Shown here one piece after another: positions 55,208-64,000 of a stretch of DNA of 64,000 nt. The position numbers and the translations under genes were made by a program. The notes under the pieces were generated by a model. The model searched no databases, had not been told where the DNA came from, and saw nothing but the letters and a program-made list of their open reading frames with translations. The stretch lies in assembly GCF_000800455.1 (NCBI RefSeq), contig NZ_CP007456.1, positions 1,860,001-1,924,000 of the forward strand, written 5' to 3'. Origin of the DNA: Bifidobacterium catenulatum PV20-2 (GTDB taxonomy: Bacteria; Actinomycetota; Actinomycetes; Actinomycetales; Bifidobacteriaceae). The first letter of the stretch is position 1; each line of letters starts with the position of its first letter.

Positions 55208-55319
55208 TATATTTCTTTTCCTTTATCAATAGATCTAGGACAGTCGTGCCTCTGCCTACGTCAAGTGAATTTCGGCAGAGCATCTGCGATTGGAGGAACG
55301 ACCGAAAGCGGGTCTTGTA

Positions 55320-56084
55320 TCAGTTGTTTTCGCCGGCTAGCCAGCGTGTGAGATTACCGAACAGTTGACTGTAGCCATTCCAGTTCATGAATTCCTCGGA
55401 TGCCCAATGGGGTGAGATATCTGATGCGTATGCCGCGCTGCGTCCCATGCCGTATTGGCCGATCACTAGCAGTGGGTCGCTGTTAACTTGCATTAGTACA
55501 GACGCATTAGATTTGGGAGCCATTTGCTGATAGCCGAGTATCGGTGGGGTCCGTCTATCTGTCATGTAATTCTCTAGGTCTCCAATGGCGGGATGATTTT
55601 GCAGGATTTCCGCACAGACCCCCTGCGGCATTTCCACCCGATCGTCATAGGGTTTGATATCAACGGGAAGGGCCCTCTCAACGGCCGTCCCATGATAATG
55701 GGCTTTCCCTTCGAAACCACCAAAAGAGAGATATCCCCCAGCCATCATGAGCCCATGTCCTTCTTTTACCCATTCGGCAAGGATGTCCAATCTATTGGCG
55801 GCACAACGACCGTCATAGAACACTAATGCGGGAAGCAAAAGTGAGTTGGCTCCAATGTCTGAAAGAATCACGACGTCATATTCATTGAGCTCGTCTCTGG
55901 ACCACGGAAAGCGTTCCGGAACATCATGCGCAAGCAGATGTGTCACATGGTGCCCCATATCGGTAAGGGACTCGAGGAACTTCTCGCATCCGATCTCAAG
56001 CTTTGTATTTGAGAAGGAATCGAAACCCTTATACTCCACTGTCGTGGAAATCCACGACTCGCCAGCCAATAATACGTTAGCCAT
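55320..56084 (-). CDS. Glutamine amidotransferase-like protein
   Basis: A 254-residue class I amidotransferase-like (flavodoxin-type) protein starting MANVLLAGESWI. VVILSDIGANSLLL, WVKEGHGLMMAGGYLSFGGFEGK and YGMGRSAAYASDISPHWASEEF are the conserved sections. No nucleophilic Cys is at the elbow (GGYLS), so it is probably not a true amidotransferase. GGAGTTATAT precedes ATG 56084; the longer frame to 56144 was rejected. It is the first gene of the cluster, facing the LacI gene across a region with three operator-like palindromes. Confidence 0.8.
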   Translation of the reverse strand: MANVLLAGESWISTTVEYKGFDSFSNTKLEIGCEKFLESLTDMGHHVTHLLAHDVPERFPWSRDELNEYDVVILSDIGANSLLLPALVFYDGRCAANRLDILAEWVKEGHGLMMAGGYLSFGGFEGKAHYHGTAVERALPVDIKPYDDRVEMPQGVCAEILQNHPAIGDLENYMTDRRTPPILGYQQMAPKSNASVLMQVNSDPLLVIGQYGMGRSAAYASDISPHWASEEFMNWNGYSQLFGNLTRWLAGENN

Positions 56085-56155
56085 ATATAACTCCTTTGTT
56101 TGGCAGTGGCATCTTCGGTACAACCACTGACTACACAATAACACTTTTACAATTG

Positions 56156-56273
56156 TTGCGCAAATTTTGCGTTGTATAAATAATGTAACTCTTTACCAAT
56201 TGATGCCATGTTAACGTCAAGTAACACATTTTTTTGCGCAAAAAGATATACTTGTCGAGACTTTTGCGCAAAA
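56156..56273. promoter_or_regulatory. TTTTGCGCAAAA operator palindromes
   Basis: Perfect 12-base palindromes lie at 56232-56243 and 56262-56273, 30 bases apart (three helical turns). A shorter TTGCGCAA lies at 56156-56163. They occupy the divergent promoter region between the amidotransferase-like gene and the LacI gene and are the likely binding sites of that LacI protein. Confidence 0.75.
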
Positions 56274-56317
56274 TGGATGAGCCAATAACATAGACCAGCG
56301 CAGCATAGGAGTACTAG

Positions 56318-57310
56318 GTGTCCATCACCCAGATAGCCAAGGAAGCCGGAGTGTCCGTTTCTACTGTTTCCCGTTATTTACGCGGAACGCTAAACGTGAC
56401 TCCGGCCGTCGCGGAGAAAATCAACCATGCCGCTTCGAAAAGTGACTACTCCACCAGAAGCAATACATCGCGGCAGGACGATGCCGTCGCATTGATTATC
56501 CCTTCCCTGCAAAACCCGTTTTACAGCGAGCTTGCGCAGAGCATCAGTCAGACAGGCATCTCCGCTGGATACCAAGTCGATATTAAAGTTTCGCAAGGGA
56601 ACCCCAAGATAGAAGAGGGTCTAGTACGCCACATCACTGAAAGCCAGTATTACGGTAACCTGCTCTATGCGGGGCTGAATAGCACTAATCCAGCTCTTTC
56701 GCAGTCCCAAGCGTCTGGAATCCATATTGTTCTTTTGGATGAGCACCTTAATGGTTCTTCCTTGGATATGATGGACAGCGTCACTGTAGATAATTATTCA
56801 GGTGCTTATCAGGCGGTGCACTACTTGCTAACGCTCGGCCATCGACACATCGCTTACCTATCGGGCCCGCAATCACTAAGTACGTCAAAGGAACGCTTTC
56901 GAGGCTATAGCGCGGCTTTAGCGGCAATGGACATTCCAACTAATGAGAATATTGTATTTTCGGGTCCGTATAGCGAGGAATTTGGCAGCAGTATATTCCC
57001 CTACCTCATAGAAAGCGAACCGCGTCCATCGGCGATATTTTGCGGATCAGATATTGCTGCAGCTGGTCTGATGGCTGCGGCAGAACAATATGGTCTGAAA
57101 ATCCCCGACGATCTTTCAGTCGTGGGGTGCGATGGAATACATGTCAGCCAATGGCTCAAGCCTAGTCTGACCACCTTGCAGCAGCCCATAGATGAGATCG
57201 CCCTCAGCGCTTTCAATCTGATAGCATCTTCGGGAGAATGCCGTCATGTACAGTTGCCGCTCAATTTGGTAATCAGGAATTCGACTGCGCGAATAGCGCG
57301 TCGACCATAA
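56318..57310 (+). CDS. LacI-family regulator of the amidase cluster
   Basis: A 330-residue LacI protein. The helix-turn-helix is at residues 3-25 (TQIAKEAGVSVSTVSRYLRG), followed by a ligand domain with VDNYSGAYQAVHYLL and DDLSVVGCDGIHVSQWLKP. It starts at GTG 56318 with AGGAG six bases ahead. It is divergent from the amidotransferase-like gene, with its probable operators in between, so autoregulation plus control of the three-gene cluster is expected. The effector is unknown. Confidence 0.92.
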   Translation: MSITQIAKEAGVSVSTVSRYLRGTLNVTPAVAEKINHAASKSDYSTRSNTSRQDDAVALIIPSLQNPFYSELAQSISQTGISAGYQVDIKVSQGNPKIEEGLVRHITESQYYGNLLYAGLNSTNPALSQSQASGIHIVLLDEHLNGSSLDMMDSVTVDNYSGAYQAVHYLLTLGHRHIAYLSGPQSLSTSKERFRGYSAALAAMDIPTNENIVFSGPYSEEFGSSIFPYLIESEPRPSAIFCGSDIAAAGLMAAAEQYGLKIPDDLSVVGCDGIHVSQWLKPSLTTLQQPIDEIALSAFNLIASSGECRHVQLPLNLVIRNSTARIARRP

Positions 57311-57488
57311 ATGTCCCCCATCCCTAAATTGATGTCGAAACCTTGAATGTCCGCACAGTTTTGTCGAAAACGAAGTAGGGCGTTACTCCAATTGGCATAC
57401 AAGCAATTCGGAAAGACACTCGGCACCCGCAAAGTACTGATATGGGGCTGCGGACGTTTTCTTGGAGACTGAACGAAAGGATTATCGT

Positions 57489-58460
57489 ATGTTCAGTCCC
57501 GAGGAACGACGGCGCGCGGTGGACTTGTATTTCACCACGCCGATGACCACGGCCCAGGTGGTGAGGCATCTGGGTTATCCGACCAGTCAGTGCCTGGAAC
57601 ACCGTCTGGCGAAGGATCCCAGGCATGCCGTCCATATGGACAAACCCATCATCCCACTGAAGACAAGGACCAAGACGATCGAACCGGTGCCGGGCGGCAT
57701 GCGCGGAAGCGGGCCGCCGAATGGCTCGGCGTGAGCGTCGGAGCGGTCCACAACTTGGTCAAGGCGTATCGCGAGGGCGGCATGGCCGCGCTGCAGCCCA
57801 AAAACAGGAACGCCAGCCAGACCAACAAGCCTGCGCCGCGACGAAGCCGGAATGCCAAGGACGTCGGCTGTGACGTGGAGGCGTCGCGCCGCAGGGTCGA
57901 GAAGCTGGAACTGGAGAACGCGGTGATGCGGGAGGCGGTGGAGGCTCGCAGAAAAAGCCCCAGGCACCGAGCGGCCGAACATGCTGTGGGTCACGGACCT
58001 CACGGAGTTTTCCATCCCCGCGGGCAAGGCGTACCTGTCGCCCGTGATCGACTGCTACGACGGCATGCCGGCCGCCCGGACGATCGGCACCAGCCCGGAC
58101 TCGGCGTTGGCCAACGGCATGCTCGCCGACGCGTGCTCCACGCTCAAGGACGGCGAGAAACCAATCATCCATCCCGACCGTGGCTGCCACTACCGGTGGC
58201 CCGAGTGGATCCGCATCCGCAAGGACAACAACCTGACGCGTTCGACGGGCGCGAAAGGCTGTTCTCCGGACAACGCCGCCGCGGAGGGCTTCTTCGGCCG
58301 GCCCAGGCAGGAGTTCTTCCACAAGCGCAGCTTCGCGGGCGTCTCGATGGACGGGTTCATCAACATGCTCGACGACTACATGGTCCGGTACCGGGACAAG
58401 AGGATCAAGACGGAGTCCGGACACGGGCATCATGGACCGTCGACGCGAGCTCGGTCTTGT
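57489..58460 (+). pseudogene. IS3-family (IS150-like) transposase remnant
   Basis: OrfA starts at 57489 (MFSPEERRRAVDLYF) and shifts frame after about 80 residues to [20 protein letters not shown] and a coiled coil. Then OrfB appears only from [20 protein letters not shown] with HPDRGCHYRWPEW and AAAEGFFGRPRQEF, ending at YRDKRIK. The front of OrfB is deleted, so the element is dead. It starts about 180 bases after the LacI gene. Confidence 0.82.
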
Positions 58461-58707
58461 GGCATGATTGGTGGTGATGGAATCAACGATGAATCCAACA
58501 AAACGTCACCGGCCCCTTCCGACCGACATTTTTTATACATTTTGGTACCCTCTATTGGAAATCGGGGATCCAGCCAAGCACCATCATCTTCAAACCCGTC
58601 AGCAAGCTTTTCGATGCTCCATCAACGTCCTTCCCTCAACAAAAAGGACCAGTAGAAAATGCAATAATGTAATCCACCATTTCGTCGTTAAACCGTCTGA
58701 CGGAACC

Positions 58708-59088
58708 TTATCCAATGGAGAACGGCAAAAGTGGCGAAGGCAGCTGGTACAAAAAGAACATTGCATTAATGTCTTTTCGGCAATACGGCCAAGTGGCCGC
58801 GTAGACATCCTTTTTCAATGCATCCGTCGTTATCTCGTTATCATCAAGTTCAAGACGGTACCGCATTGTCACTTCAAAAGCAGTCTCCATGCTCTCTTTT
58901 TTGGAAACGTCCATCTTCTCACGAATGACAAGATTCAGTTCAAGCTCAAGAGGCCAACGCTGGCCCTTCATTTCTGTAACACCTTGACGGACCGAAACAT
59001 CAAACTCAGCATTCGAGAGTTCCAAAACATCGGAATCATAAGTACTGTGAGAGGATATCAGGCCCATTTGTATAATTCGTTTTGCCAT
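58708..59088 (-). CDS. SecB-like chaperone (TAC system)
   Basis: A 126-residue protein starting MAKRIIQMG. The SecB-like pattern is visible: ELSNAEFDVSVRQ, LELELNLVIRE, FEVTMRYRLEL, then the SecB end ATWPYCRKDINAMFF followed by LPSPLLPFSIG. Such chaperones in toxin-antitoxin-chaperone operons fold the antitoxin. ATG 59088 has AAGGAG nine bases before it and sits four bases after the antitoxin stop; a longer start at 59124 was rejected. It is the third gene of the cassette. Confidence 0.72.
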   Translation of the reverse strand: MAKRIIQMGLISSHSTYDSDVLELSNAEFDVSVRQGVTEMKGQRWPLELELNLVIREKMDVSKKESMETAFEVTMRYRLELDDNEITTDALKKDVYAATWPYCRKDINAMFFLYQLPSPLLPFSIG

Positions 59089-59092
59089 GACT

Positions 59093-59542
59093 CTATGCTC
59101 CTTGCCACACAGGTAAACCGTCACAACGAGATTCAGAATAAGACTTACATTCCAATCGACTAAGGTAGGTTACCCCCTCAAGCGATCCGGAAATATGCCT
59201 GTTTTCAACCGCGCATGGCACTCCCTCATAACCCACCACGACAGTTTCAGAAACAGGCAAGTCGGACTCATCCTCGAACGGAATAAGCTCATGATCAATC
59301 ATGCAACTCACTGCATTAGCATATCTGCGAAGCGTTGACTGTCTCGGATCGGCATTCCCTTTTTCAATCATGGAGATATCCGGCTGAGATACGCCCATCC
59401 GATATGCGACTTCCTCTTGCGAAAGTCCAAGTTCCTTCCGTCTTTGCTTAAGGTCCTCGATAATTTGACTATCAGATTGAATGGATTTACGCGCTCGCTT
59501 GCGAAGCAGCTTAAACTCGTCCGACTTAGTATCCATTATCAT
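59093..59542 (-). CDS. HTH (HigA-like) antitoxin with C-terminal chaperone-addiction tail
   Basis: A 149-residue protein. An N-terminal helix (FKLLRKRARKSI) is followed by a Cro/CI-type helix-turn-helix at about residues 30-85 (LGLSQEEVAYRMGVSQPDIS). The last 45 residues are likely unstructured and end CDGLPVWQGA; a hydrophobic, Trp-containing tail is what chaperone-addicted antitoxins carry (established for TAC systems in mycobacteria). AGGG before ATG 59542 decides the start. It lies between a putative toxin and a SecB-like gene. Confidence 0.78.
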   Translation of the reverse strand: MIMDTKSDEFKLLRKRARKSIQSDSQIIEDLKQRRKELGLSQEEVAYRMGVSQPDISMIEKGNADPRQSTLRRYANAVSCMIDHELIPFEDESDLPVSETVVVGYEGVPCAVENRHISGSLEGVTYLSRLECKSYSESRCDGLPVWQGA

Positions 59543-59585
59543 CACTTGCCCTGCAGTATTACTTAATGTGCGTCATGCGCATATT

Positions 59586-59614
59586 GTCAATATAAGTAAA
59601 AACTTATATTTGAC
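59586..59614. promoter_or_regulatory. Palindromic operator ahead of the antitoxin gene
   Basis: GTCAATATAAGT (59586-59597) faces ACTTATATTTGAC (59602-59614). It overlaps a TTGACA-type -35 element and lies about 45 bases before the antitoxin start, as expected for autoregulation by the HTH protein. A second shared motif, CATGCGCATAT, occurs in both the antitoxin and toxin upstream regions. Confidence 0.6.
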
Positions 59615-59684
59615 CTCTAGAGTAATGCAACATCACACCATACGCAAACGCCACGCGAGTTAGCAGCTTTTAATTCCTTCCCAG

Positions 59685-60137
59685 TTATTCGCACGACATT
59701 CCTGCAAACGTTGTTTCGCATAAATCGCATCCGCTGTTTGCGTTTGCCACAGCATCGTATCGGTTTGCATTTCCCTCTTCGCCATCAGAAAAAGACCAAG
59801 TGCCACTTCCCCGTTTAGTATTAGGCCAGCCATTTCTTATTTCAAAGATTCTTTCCGGAGACGTCGTTTTGGCATTGATTTCCTTAACTTCATAGACAGG
59901 TTTCAAAACACCTTTTTTAGCACGGTCTATAGTATCGAGAAACTCTTCTTCCGCCATGGCCGCCGCATAATCCGATTCAAACTGTGGAGCGACATACTCT
60001 TCAAATGCTTCTTCCAAATCCGCGGCAACGTCTGTTTGGAACCAAAAGAACTCGATTGGCTTCTTTTGGGAACAAATAGAGGGAAAGACCGGCCTCACAC
60101 CAGCATTACTCGGAGTCGGGATTCCAGCAGCATTCAT
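59685..60137 (-). CDS. Candidate toxin of the TAC cassette
   Basis: A 150-residue frame that I do not recognise by family. It has FFWFQTDVAADLEEAFEEYV, then acidic helices and a beta hairpin around VLKPVYEVKEINAK and ERIFEIRNGW. The position (first of three genes) is that of the toxin in TAC operons. The last 30 residues are Asn/Cys-rich and odd; a different frame over the same DNA reads a more protein-like end (IYAKQRLQECRANNWEG), so a late frameshift may have disabled it. TAGCAT six bases before ATG 60137 suggests a leaderless mRNA. Confidence 0.5.
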   Translation of the reverse strand: MNAAGIPTPSNAGVRPVFPSICSQKKPIEFFWFQTDVAADLEEAFEEYVAPQFESDYAAAMAEEEFLDTIDRAKKGVLKPVYEVKEINAKTTSPERIFEIRNGWPNTKRGSGTWSFSDGEEGNANRYDAVANANSGCDLCETTFAGMSCE

Positions 60138-60206
60138 ATGCGCATGCTACCGGAACCCTATTACAAAGAACGCCTCACGTCAGAATAGAGTCCTCAATTG
60201 TTTTTT

Positions 60207-61540
60207 GGCCTTTCGCTGTTTAGTGTGGGTGAAGCGGGTTAGGCGGTGACGACGGCCGGGTAGTTTTGGCGGCATGGATACCACGATGCTGTCCGCCGCC
60301 GCCCTGCAACTCGTCGAACCCTGGCACGTCACCGATGTGGAGTTCCGCGATACCGACGCGGGTGGACGGGAGCCGCGCATCACGATCGGATACGGGCCCG
60401 GCTCCCGTTTCCACTGTCCCGAGGCGGGATGCGGGGAGGCGTCTTGCCCGGTACATGACACGATGGAACGCACGTGGCGTCACCTGAATTTCTTCCAGTA
60501 CAAGGCGTTCATCCACGCCTCCGCGCCACGGGCGGCGCGTCCGGAGTACGGCGTGAGGACCGTGACGGTGCCGTAAGCGCGTCCGGGCGGCGGCGTCCGC
60601 GCTCCTGTTCGAGGCGATGGTCGTGGAACTGGCGAAAAGCCAGCCGGTCGCGGACATCGCCGAACAGGTCGGCGAGCACGACACGAGACCGTGGCGGTTC
60701 ATAAGGCATTACGTGCAGGAGGCGCGCCTGTACGAGGACTGCACGGGCGTGGAGACGATCGGCATCGACGAGACCAGCCGCAAGGGGCACGGCCGCATCA
60801 CCGTCGTCGCCGACCTGACGGAGCGCAACGTGACCAACGTGACGCCGGGCAGGGACCCGACCACGGCGAAACGGTTCGCGGACGATTTCATGGCGCTCGA
60901 CGGCGACCCGGACCGTGTGCGCCCGGTGACGTGCGACATGGGCCCGGGATTCGCCAGGGGCATCCGCGGCCGTTTGCCCAACGCGGCCAAAACCATCGAC
61001 AGGTTCCATGTCGTCAAACACGCCAACGAGGCCGTCGACAAGGCCCGCAAGGCCGAGGCCAGGGAGAACCCGCCGCTCAAACGCACGAAGTACCTGCGAC
61101 CCGGGAACGAGTCCAACCTCACGGACCCGCAGCCGGAGGTCAGGCGCGATCCGGCGAAGCGGCGGTCGAAGACCACCAGGGCGTGCGGGATGCGCGAACG
61201 CCTGCAGGACATCCACGCCGACAGAGCCAACCGCACGGAGGCGGAGGCCGGGTTCAAGGCATTGCGCTCGTGGATGATGCATTCGCGGCCGGAACCGATG
61301 AAGGCCCTCGCCGGACAGTTCCGCCGGCACTGGCAGGACATCCTCGCCTACTTCGGCCATCGGCGCGCCAACGCGATCCTCGAGGGACTCAACGGCATCA
61401 TACGGCACGTCAAAACCCGCTCCCGCGGCTTCAGGAACATGGACTGCTCCGGCACCATGATCTACCTGACCTGCGGCAAACTCGGCCTCAACACCGTCAC
61501 CGCCTAACCCGCTTCACCCACACCAAACAGCGAAAGGCCT
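60207..61540 (+). mobile_element. ISL3-family element with broken transposase
   Basis: Long terminal inverted repeats of about 45 bases (60207-60251 and the region ending 61540) match almost perfectly, starting GGCCTTTCGCTGTTT. The transposase begins at ATG 60274 with the zinc-finger part (FHCPEAGCGEASCPVHD) and meets TAA at about 60574, where WARPG is expected. One extra base follows before the frame LLFEAMVVELAKSQPVADIA, which continues with IGIDETSRKGHGR and DMGPGFARGI to NTVTA at 61507. Two lesions, so no intact transposase. Confidence 0.88.
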
Positions 61541-61582
61541 ATAATTTATTAGAATTGACGTACTTCTAATCAGGAATGGACA

Positions 61583-62206
61583 ATGAAACGATTCATGCAA
61601 ATCTGTGGGCTCCTTTTTGGTTTCTTGTTGTCGTTTATTGTAATCTTCGAAATCTGTATGGCATATGGCTCCTGCCATGGAATGCAAGCGGGAGATGCCG
61701 TCGCGCTTTTCCAGTCGACAATCGAAGCTTTTGCATGCTTCGTAGCCATTTTGGGCGCATTCATCGCTTGGGAGGAATACCGTAACGCTCATAGGCCAAT
61801 TTTACTGGTCCGAATAAAGAAGGAATATCACTACAGTAAGAGTGAGTTTCGTTCTGAATCGATATCTTATGTTTTAGTCAATGAGGGGACCATGCCTGCG
61901 CAGGATGTCATAGTTAACATCCATCCAGGTATTCCTTGGCCAATGGCTTCTCATCCAGCTGGGGATCCTCAACAAGAATTACGTGAGCGCAAGGTAACAT
62001 ACTTAAGTCCCAAAGCAGAAGTCACTCTGCTGTTTACGGGTCGCGGTGAGTATGAAGAGATGCTCTCATCAACTCATTGCGGTTCGCAGAGCGTTAGCAT
62101 TGAGTATTCTCGTCCAGAACATAGAAAAAGGGAAACGGTTAAATTCCATCTCGATCCAACAGATATAGCTTATTTAGCAGCTAATGCTGTGGTGGATCCT
62201 CTTTAG
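61583..62206 (+). CDS. Two-span membrane protein of unknown function
   Basis: A 207-residue protein. Two hydrophobic helices (about 5-28 and 44-62) are followed by WEEYRNAHRPILLVRIKKEY and a beta-rich domain. The N-terminal layout with an arginine-rich exit after the second span is like small proteins found in accessory regions. I do not recognise the domain. The start has AGGAATGG upstream. It stands alone between an ISL3 copy and an IS3 scrap, ends before a clear terminator, and resembles the broken gene at 50863-51423 in layout. Confidence 0.7.
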   Translation: MKRFMQICGLLFGFLLSFIVIFEICMAYGSCHGMQAGDAVALFQSTIEAFACFVAILGAFIAWEEYRNAHRPILLVRIKKEYHYSKSEFRSESISYVLVNEGTMPAQDVIVNIHPGIPWPMASHPAGDPQQELRERKVTYLSPKAEVTLLFTGRGEYEEMLSSTHCGSQSVSIEYSRPEHRKRETVKFHLDPTDIAYLAANAVVDPL

Positions 62207-62255
62207 ATAAAGCGCGTTGTAGCATTCTTGGTGGCACAGTTGCGGCTTTTTTAAT

Positions 62256-62283
62256 TCGTGGTCTAATCGCAATTAGACCACGA
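62256..62283 (+). terminator. Hairpin after membrane protein gene
   Basis: TCGTGGTCTAAT (62256-62267) pairs perfectly with ATTAGACCACGA (62272-62283), four-base loop; a T6 run lies just before it at 62247-62252, so it may act on the opposite strand as well. Confidence 0.6.
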
Positions 62284-62290
62284 TTGCCAT

Positions 62291-62955
62291 TGATATGACC
62301 TGATTTTTGTTCCGCATTTCCGCTAACTCGATGGGAGATGATGGAACCATGGCAAAAGGCACGAAATACACGCCGGAGTTCAAGGCGAAGGCTGTTGGCG
62401 GAGTATGGAGCGTCGTATTTCGTCGGAGACGAACGCGATCGCCGCGATGGCGAAAGATCTGGGGATCACTCCGGAAACATTGGGGCGCTGACGCAACCAG
62501 TCGGACGCGACGGTCGCGGTGGAGTCGAAGCGGTCGGCCGAGGACGCGATGGACGAGTTTATCGGCATGCTCGACGACCACATGGTCTGGTACCGGGACA
62601 AGCGCATCAAGATGGAGTTTGGCATGAGCATCATGGGCCAACGCCGAAGGCTCGGTCTTACGGCATGATTGGTGGTGATGGAATCAACGACGAGTCCAGC
62701 AGAACGGCACCACCCCCGCTGAACACCTTTATTTGATCACATACAGCTTTTCGGACAACGCGGCCGCGGAGGGCTTCTTCGGGCGTATGAAGATGGAATC
62801 CGTCTATCCCGAACATTAAGAGGAGCATACCCGCGACGAGGCACCCGCTCTTGTCGACGGGTACACCCACTGGTGCAACCACGAGCGCATCAAGCAATCG
62901 CTTGGTTGGATAAGCCCGGTACAATACCGTCAGAGCCAGGGAATGGCTGCGTGAT
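62291..62955 (+). mobile_element. IS3-family scraps, third copy
   Basis: The left end TGATATGACCTGATTTTTG and the OrfA start (MAKGTKYTPEFKAKA, 62349) match copies A and B but break within 20 codons. An internal deletion joins this to an OrfB-type end (MLDDHMVWYRDKRIK). A separate scrap at 62750-62955 encodes AAAEGFFGRMKMESVYPEH, a stop, and HWCNHERIKQSLGWISPVQY. Confidence 0.75.
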
Positions 62956-62991
62956 TAACTCCAAGAAAACGTCCGCATCCCCTACCCGGGT

Positions 62992-64000
62992 TTATGGGCG
63001 TTTTTTGCCTATGGCCCACCACATCCAGCGTTGTATGAAAAGGTTCGCGAGGGTCAGCAGCACGAGCGCAGGGGCGGTGGCCGCGAGGCCCGCGAGAAGC
63101 TGTGAAAACCACGGTGCGGACGCCACGTCAATGCCGATGACGCGGAAAAGCCCGATCTTCACGATGTTGAGTGTCAATGCGTTCAGCGCGTAATAGACGA
63201 GGCTGTAGCGGCCGATATAGGCCAGCATCCGGCATGACCCCACCGCGATGCACAGCCAGATGACAGCGAACGTGCCAAGGAATGCCGCCGCGACCGATGC
63301 GGTCAGCAACGCCGGACCATCCGGTACGATTCCGGCCACGGCCGGTACCGCCAACGTCAGGAACACTATGGCCGCGCAAGCTGACAATACGCCCGCTCTC
63401 CCGCGCGGAATGGCTTTGAGCCATTCCTTCAGCACGTATCCGACGCACATGTAGCCAGCTGCCTTGACTCCGGCCACAATCTGGAAGGGTAGTGCAGGCC
63501 ATCCGATCTGGGACGAGACGAATGTCGACAGGATGACGGCCGCCATTCCAATAGCGGCAAGCACGCGCCCGTCATCAGTCAGGCTGGTCAGCCCGTACAT
63601 CAGGCATTCTCCCACGAAGAACGCCATGAGGAACCACAGTCCGTTGCCCATGACAAGCACGTCGAGGAACTGGTGCCCAATACCGTAGTCGTGGCTCGTC
63701 TGGAAGGCCGCACGCATAGATGGTATGAGCAGTATCGCGAACGGTTTCGCGAGGAAGTACAGGGAGAACACGTAATACGGCACCAGCAACGTCTTGGCCT
63801 TGCGCGCCAGGAACGCCTTGAACCCGCCCCTCCTACTGAACGTGAGCCCCCCCCCAGTAGGAAGAACAAGGGCATATGGAACAGGTATATCGCGTCGATG
63901 GGCGCGTCCAATGCGGGCAGCCACACGCTTTCGCCGTCACCGTTCCTGAGGTGGCCGAAACTGACCAGTACGATGCCGACACCCTTGGCCACGTCGATCC
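62992..64000 (-). pseudogene. Acyltransferase-3 family membrane protein, frame broken at G9, 5' end outside window
   Basis: On the minus strand the protein enters from the right edge as IDVAKGVGIVLVSFGH, a typical acyltransferase-3 start with the catalytic-type His, and runs to YLFHMPLFFLLG. A run of nine G (63847-63855) then shifts the frame to a nonsense reading. The true continuation, LTFSRRGGFKAFLARKAKTLLVPYY, is in the next frame and stays open through about eight membrane spans to 62992. Seven or ten G would restore it. Family members O-acylate surface polysaccharides, lipids or peptides. The gene may be a slippage-switched surface modifier; the written state is off. Confidence 0.85.
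63847..63855 (-). repeat. G9 tract inside the acyltransferase gene
   Basis: Nine C on the plus strand. It lies in the codons for the Gly-rich turn after the second membrane helix and is the exact point of frame loss. Confidence 0.9.

Noticed and set aside
1..64000. CRISPR arrays, tRNA and rRNA genes
   Set aside because: No regularly spaced direct repeats and no cloverleaf with a CCA-type end or rRNA sequence were recognised anywhere in the window.

Overview
The window reads as a chromosomal segment of a Bifidobacterium (moderate to high confidence on genus, none claimed on species). The backbone is moderately GC-rich. It carries galK-galT with a DeoR regulator, an LplABC-type sugar importer with a LacI regulator and a GH32 fructosidase, a GH31 glucosidase, a G5-domain Rpf-like muralytic protein, a Crp/Fnr regulator, class A PBP, LeuB and a bifidobacterial-type alpha/beta hydrolase - NudC - thioredoxin neighbourhood. 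No rRNA, tRNA or CRISPR array was recognised.

Layout. 1-6.7 kb: one minus-strand operon (solute-binding lipoprotein, two permeases, YesL-like DUF624 protein, LacI regulator, GH32 enzyme cut by the left edge), headed by repeated LacI-like operators. 7.3-10.7 kb: galK, galT and a DeoR regulator. 10.8-29.1 kb: mostly single housekeeping genes (dihydroorotate dehydrogenase, old-yellow-enzyme family, PBP, Crp, lipoate ligase plus TM2 protein, leuB, prolyl oligopeptidase, App1-like phosphatase, GcvH, NudC, hydrolase, NUDIX-like protein, thioredoxin, Rpf-like protein). Several have a -10 box so close to the ATG that leaderless mRNA is likely. 29.2-35 kb: an exopolysaccharide relic (broken Wzz/BY-kinase gene, intact priming glycosyltransferase with a G9 tract in its upstream region) and a GH31 enzyme.

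35.3-63 kb is an accessory island rich in defence and addiction genes and in broken insertion sequences. It holds a Panacea-domain gene divergent from a RelA/SpoT-domain gene (candidate PanA/toxSAS pair). It holds an AT-rich Septu-like pair (PtuA ATPase plus PtuB HNH nuclease) in which PtuA is split at an A8 run just before its ABC signature. A two-gene operon of a DUF4365 protein and an unknown partner lies between inverted IS3 copies. A toxin - HTH antitoxin - SecB-like chaperone (TAC) cassette lies at 58.7-60.1 kb. Between them lie nested IS3, IS21, IS256, IS30 and ISL3 remnants and a LacI-controlled cluster of a choloylglycine-hydrolase family enzyme, a DMT exporter and an amidotransferase-like protein.

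63-64 kb: an acyltransferase-3 membrane protein, cut by the right edge, whose frame is broken at a G9 tract. The homopolymers in the acyltransferase, in ptuA and ahead of the glycosyltransferase suggest that surface and defence functions could be switched by slippage. This is inference; a single consensus sequence cannot show it.
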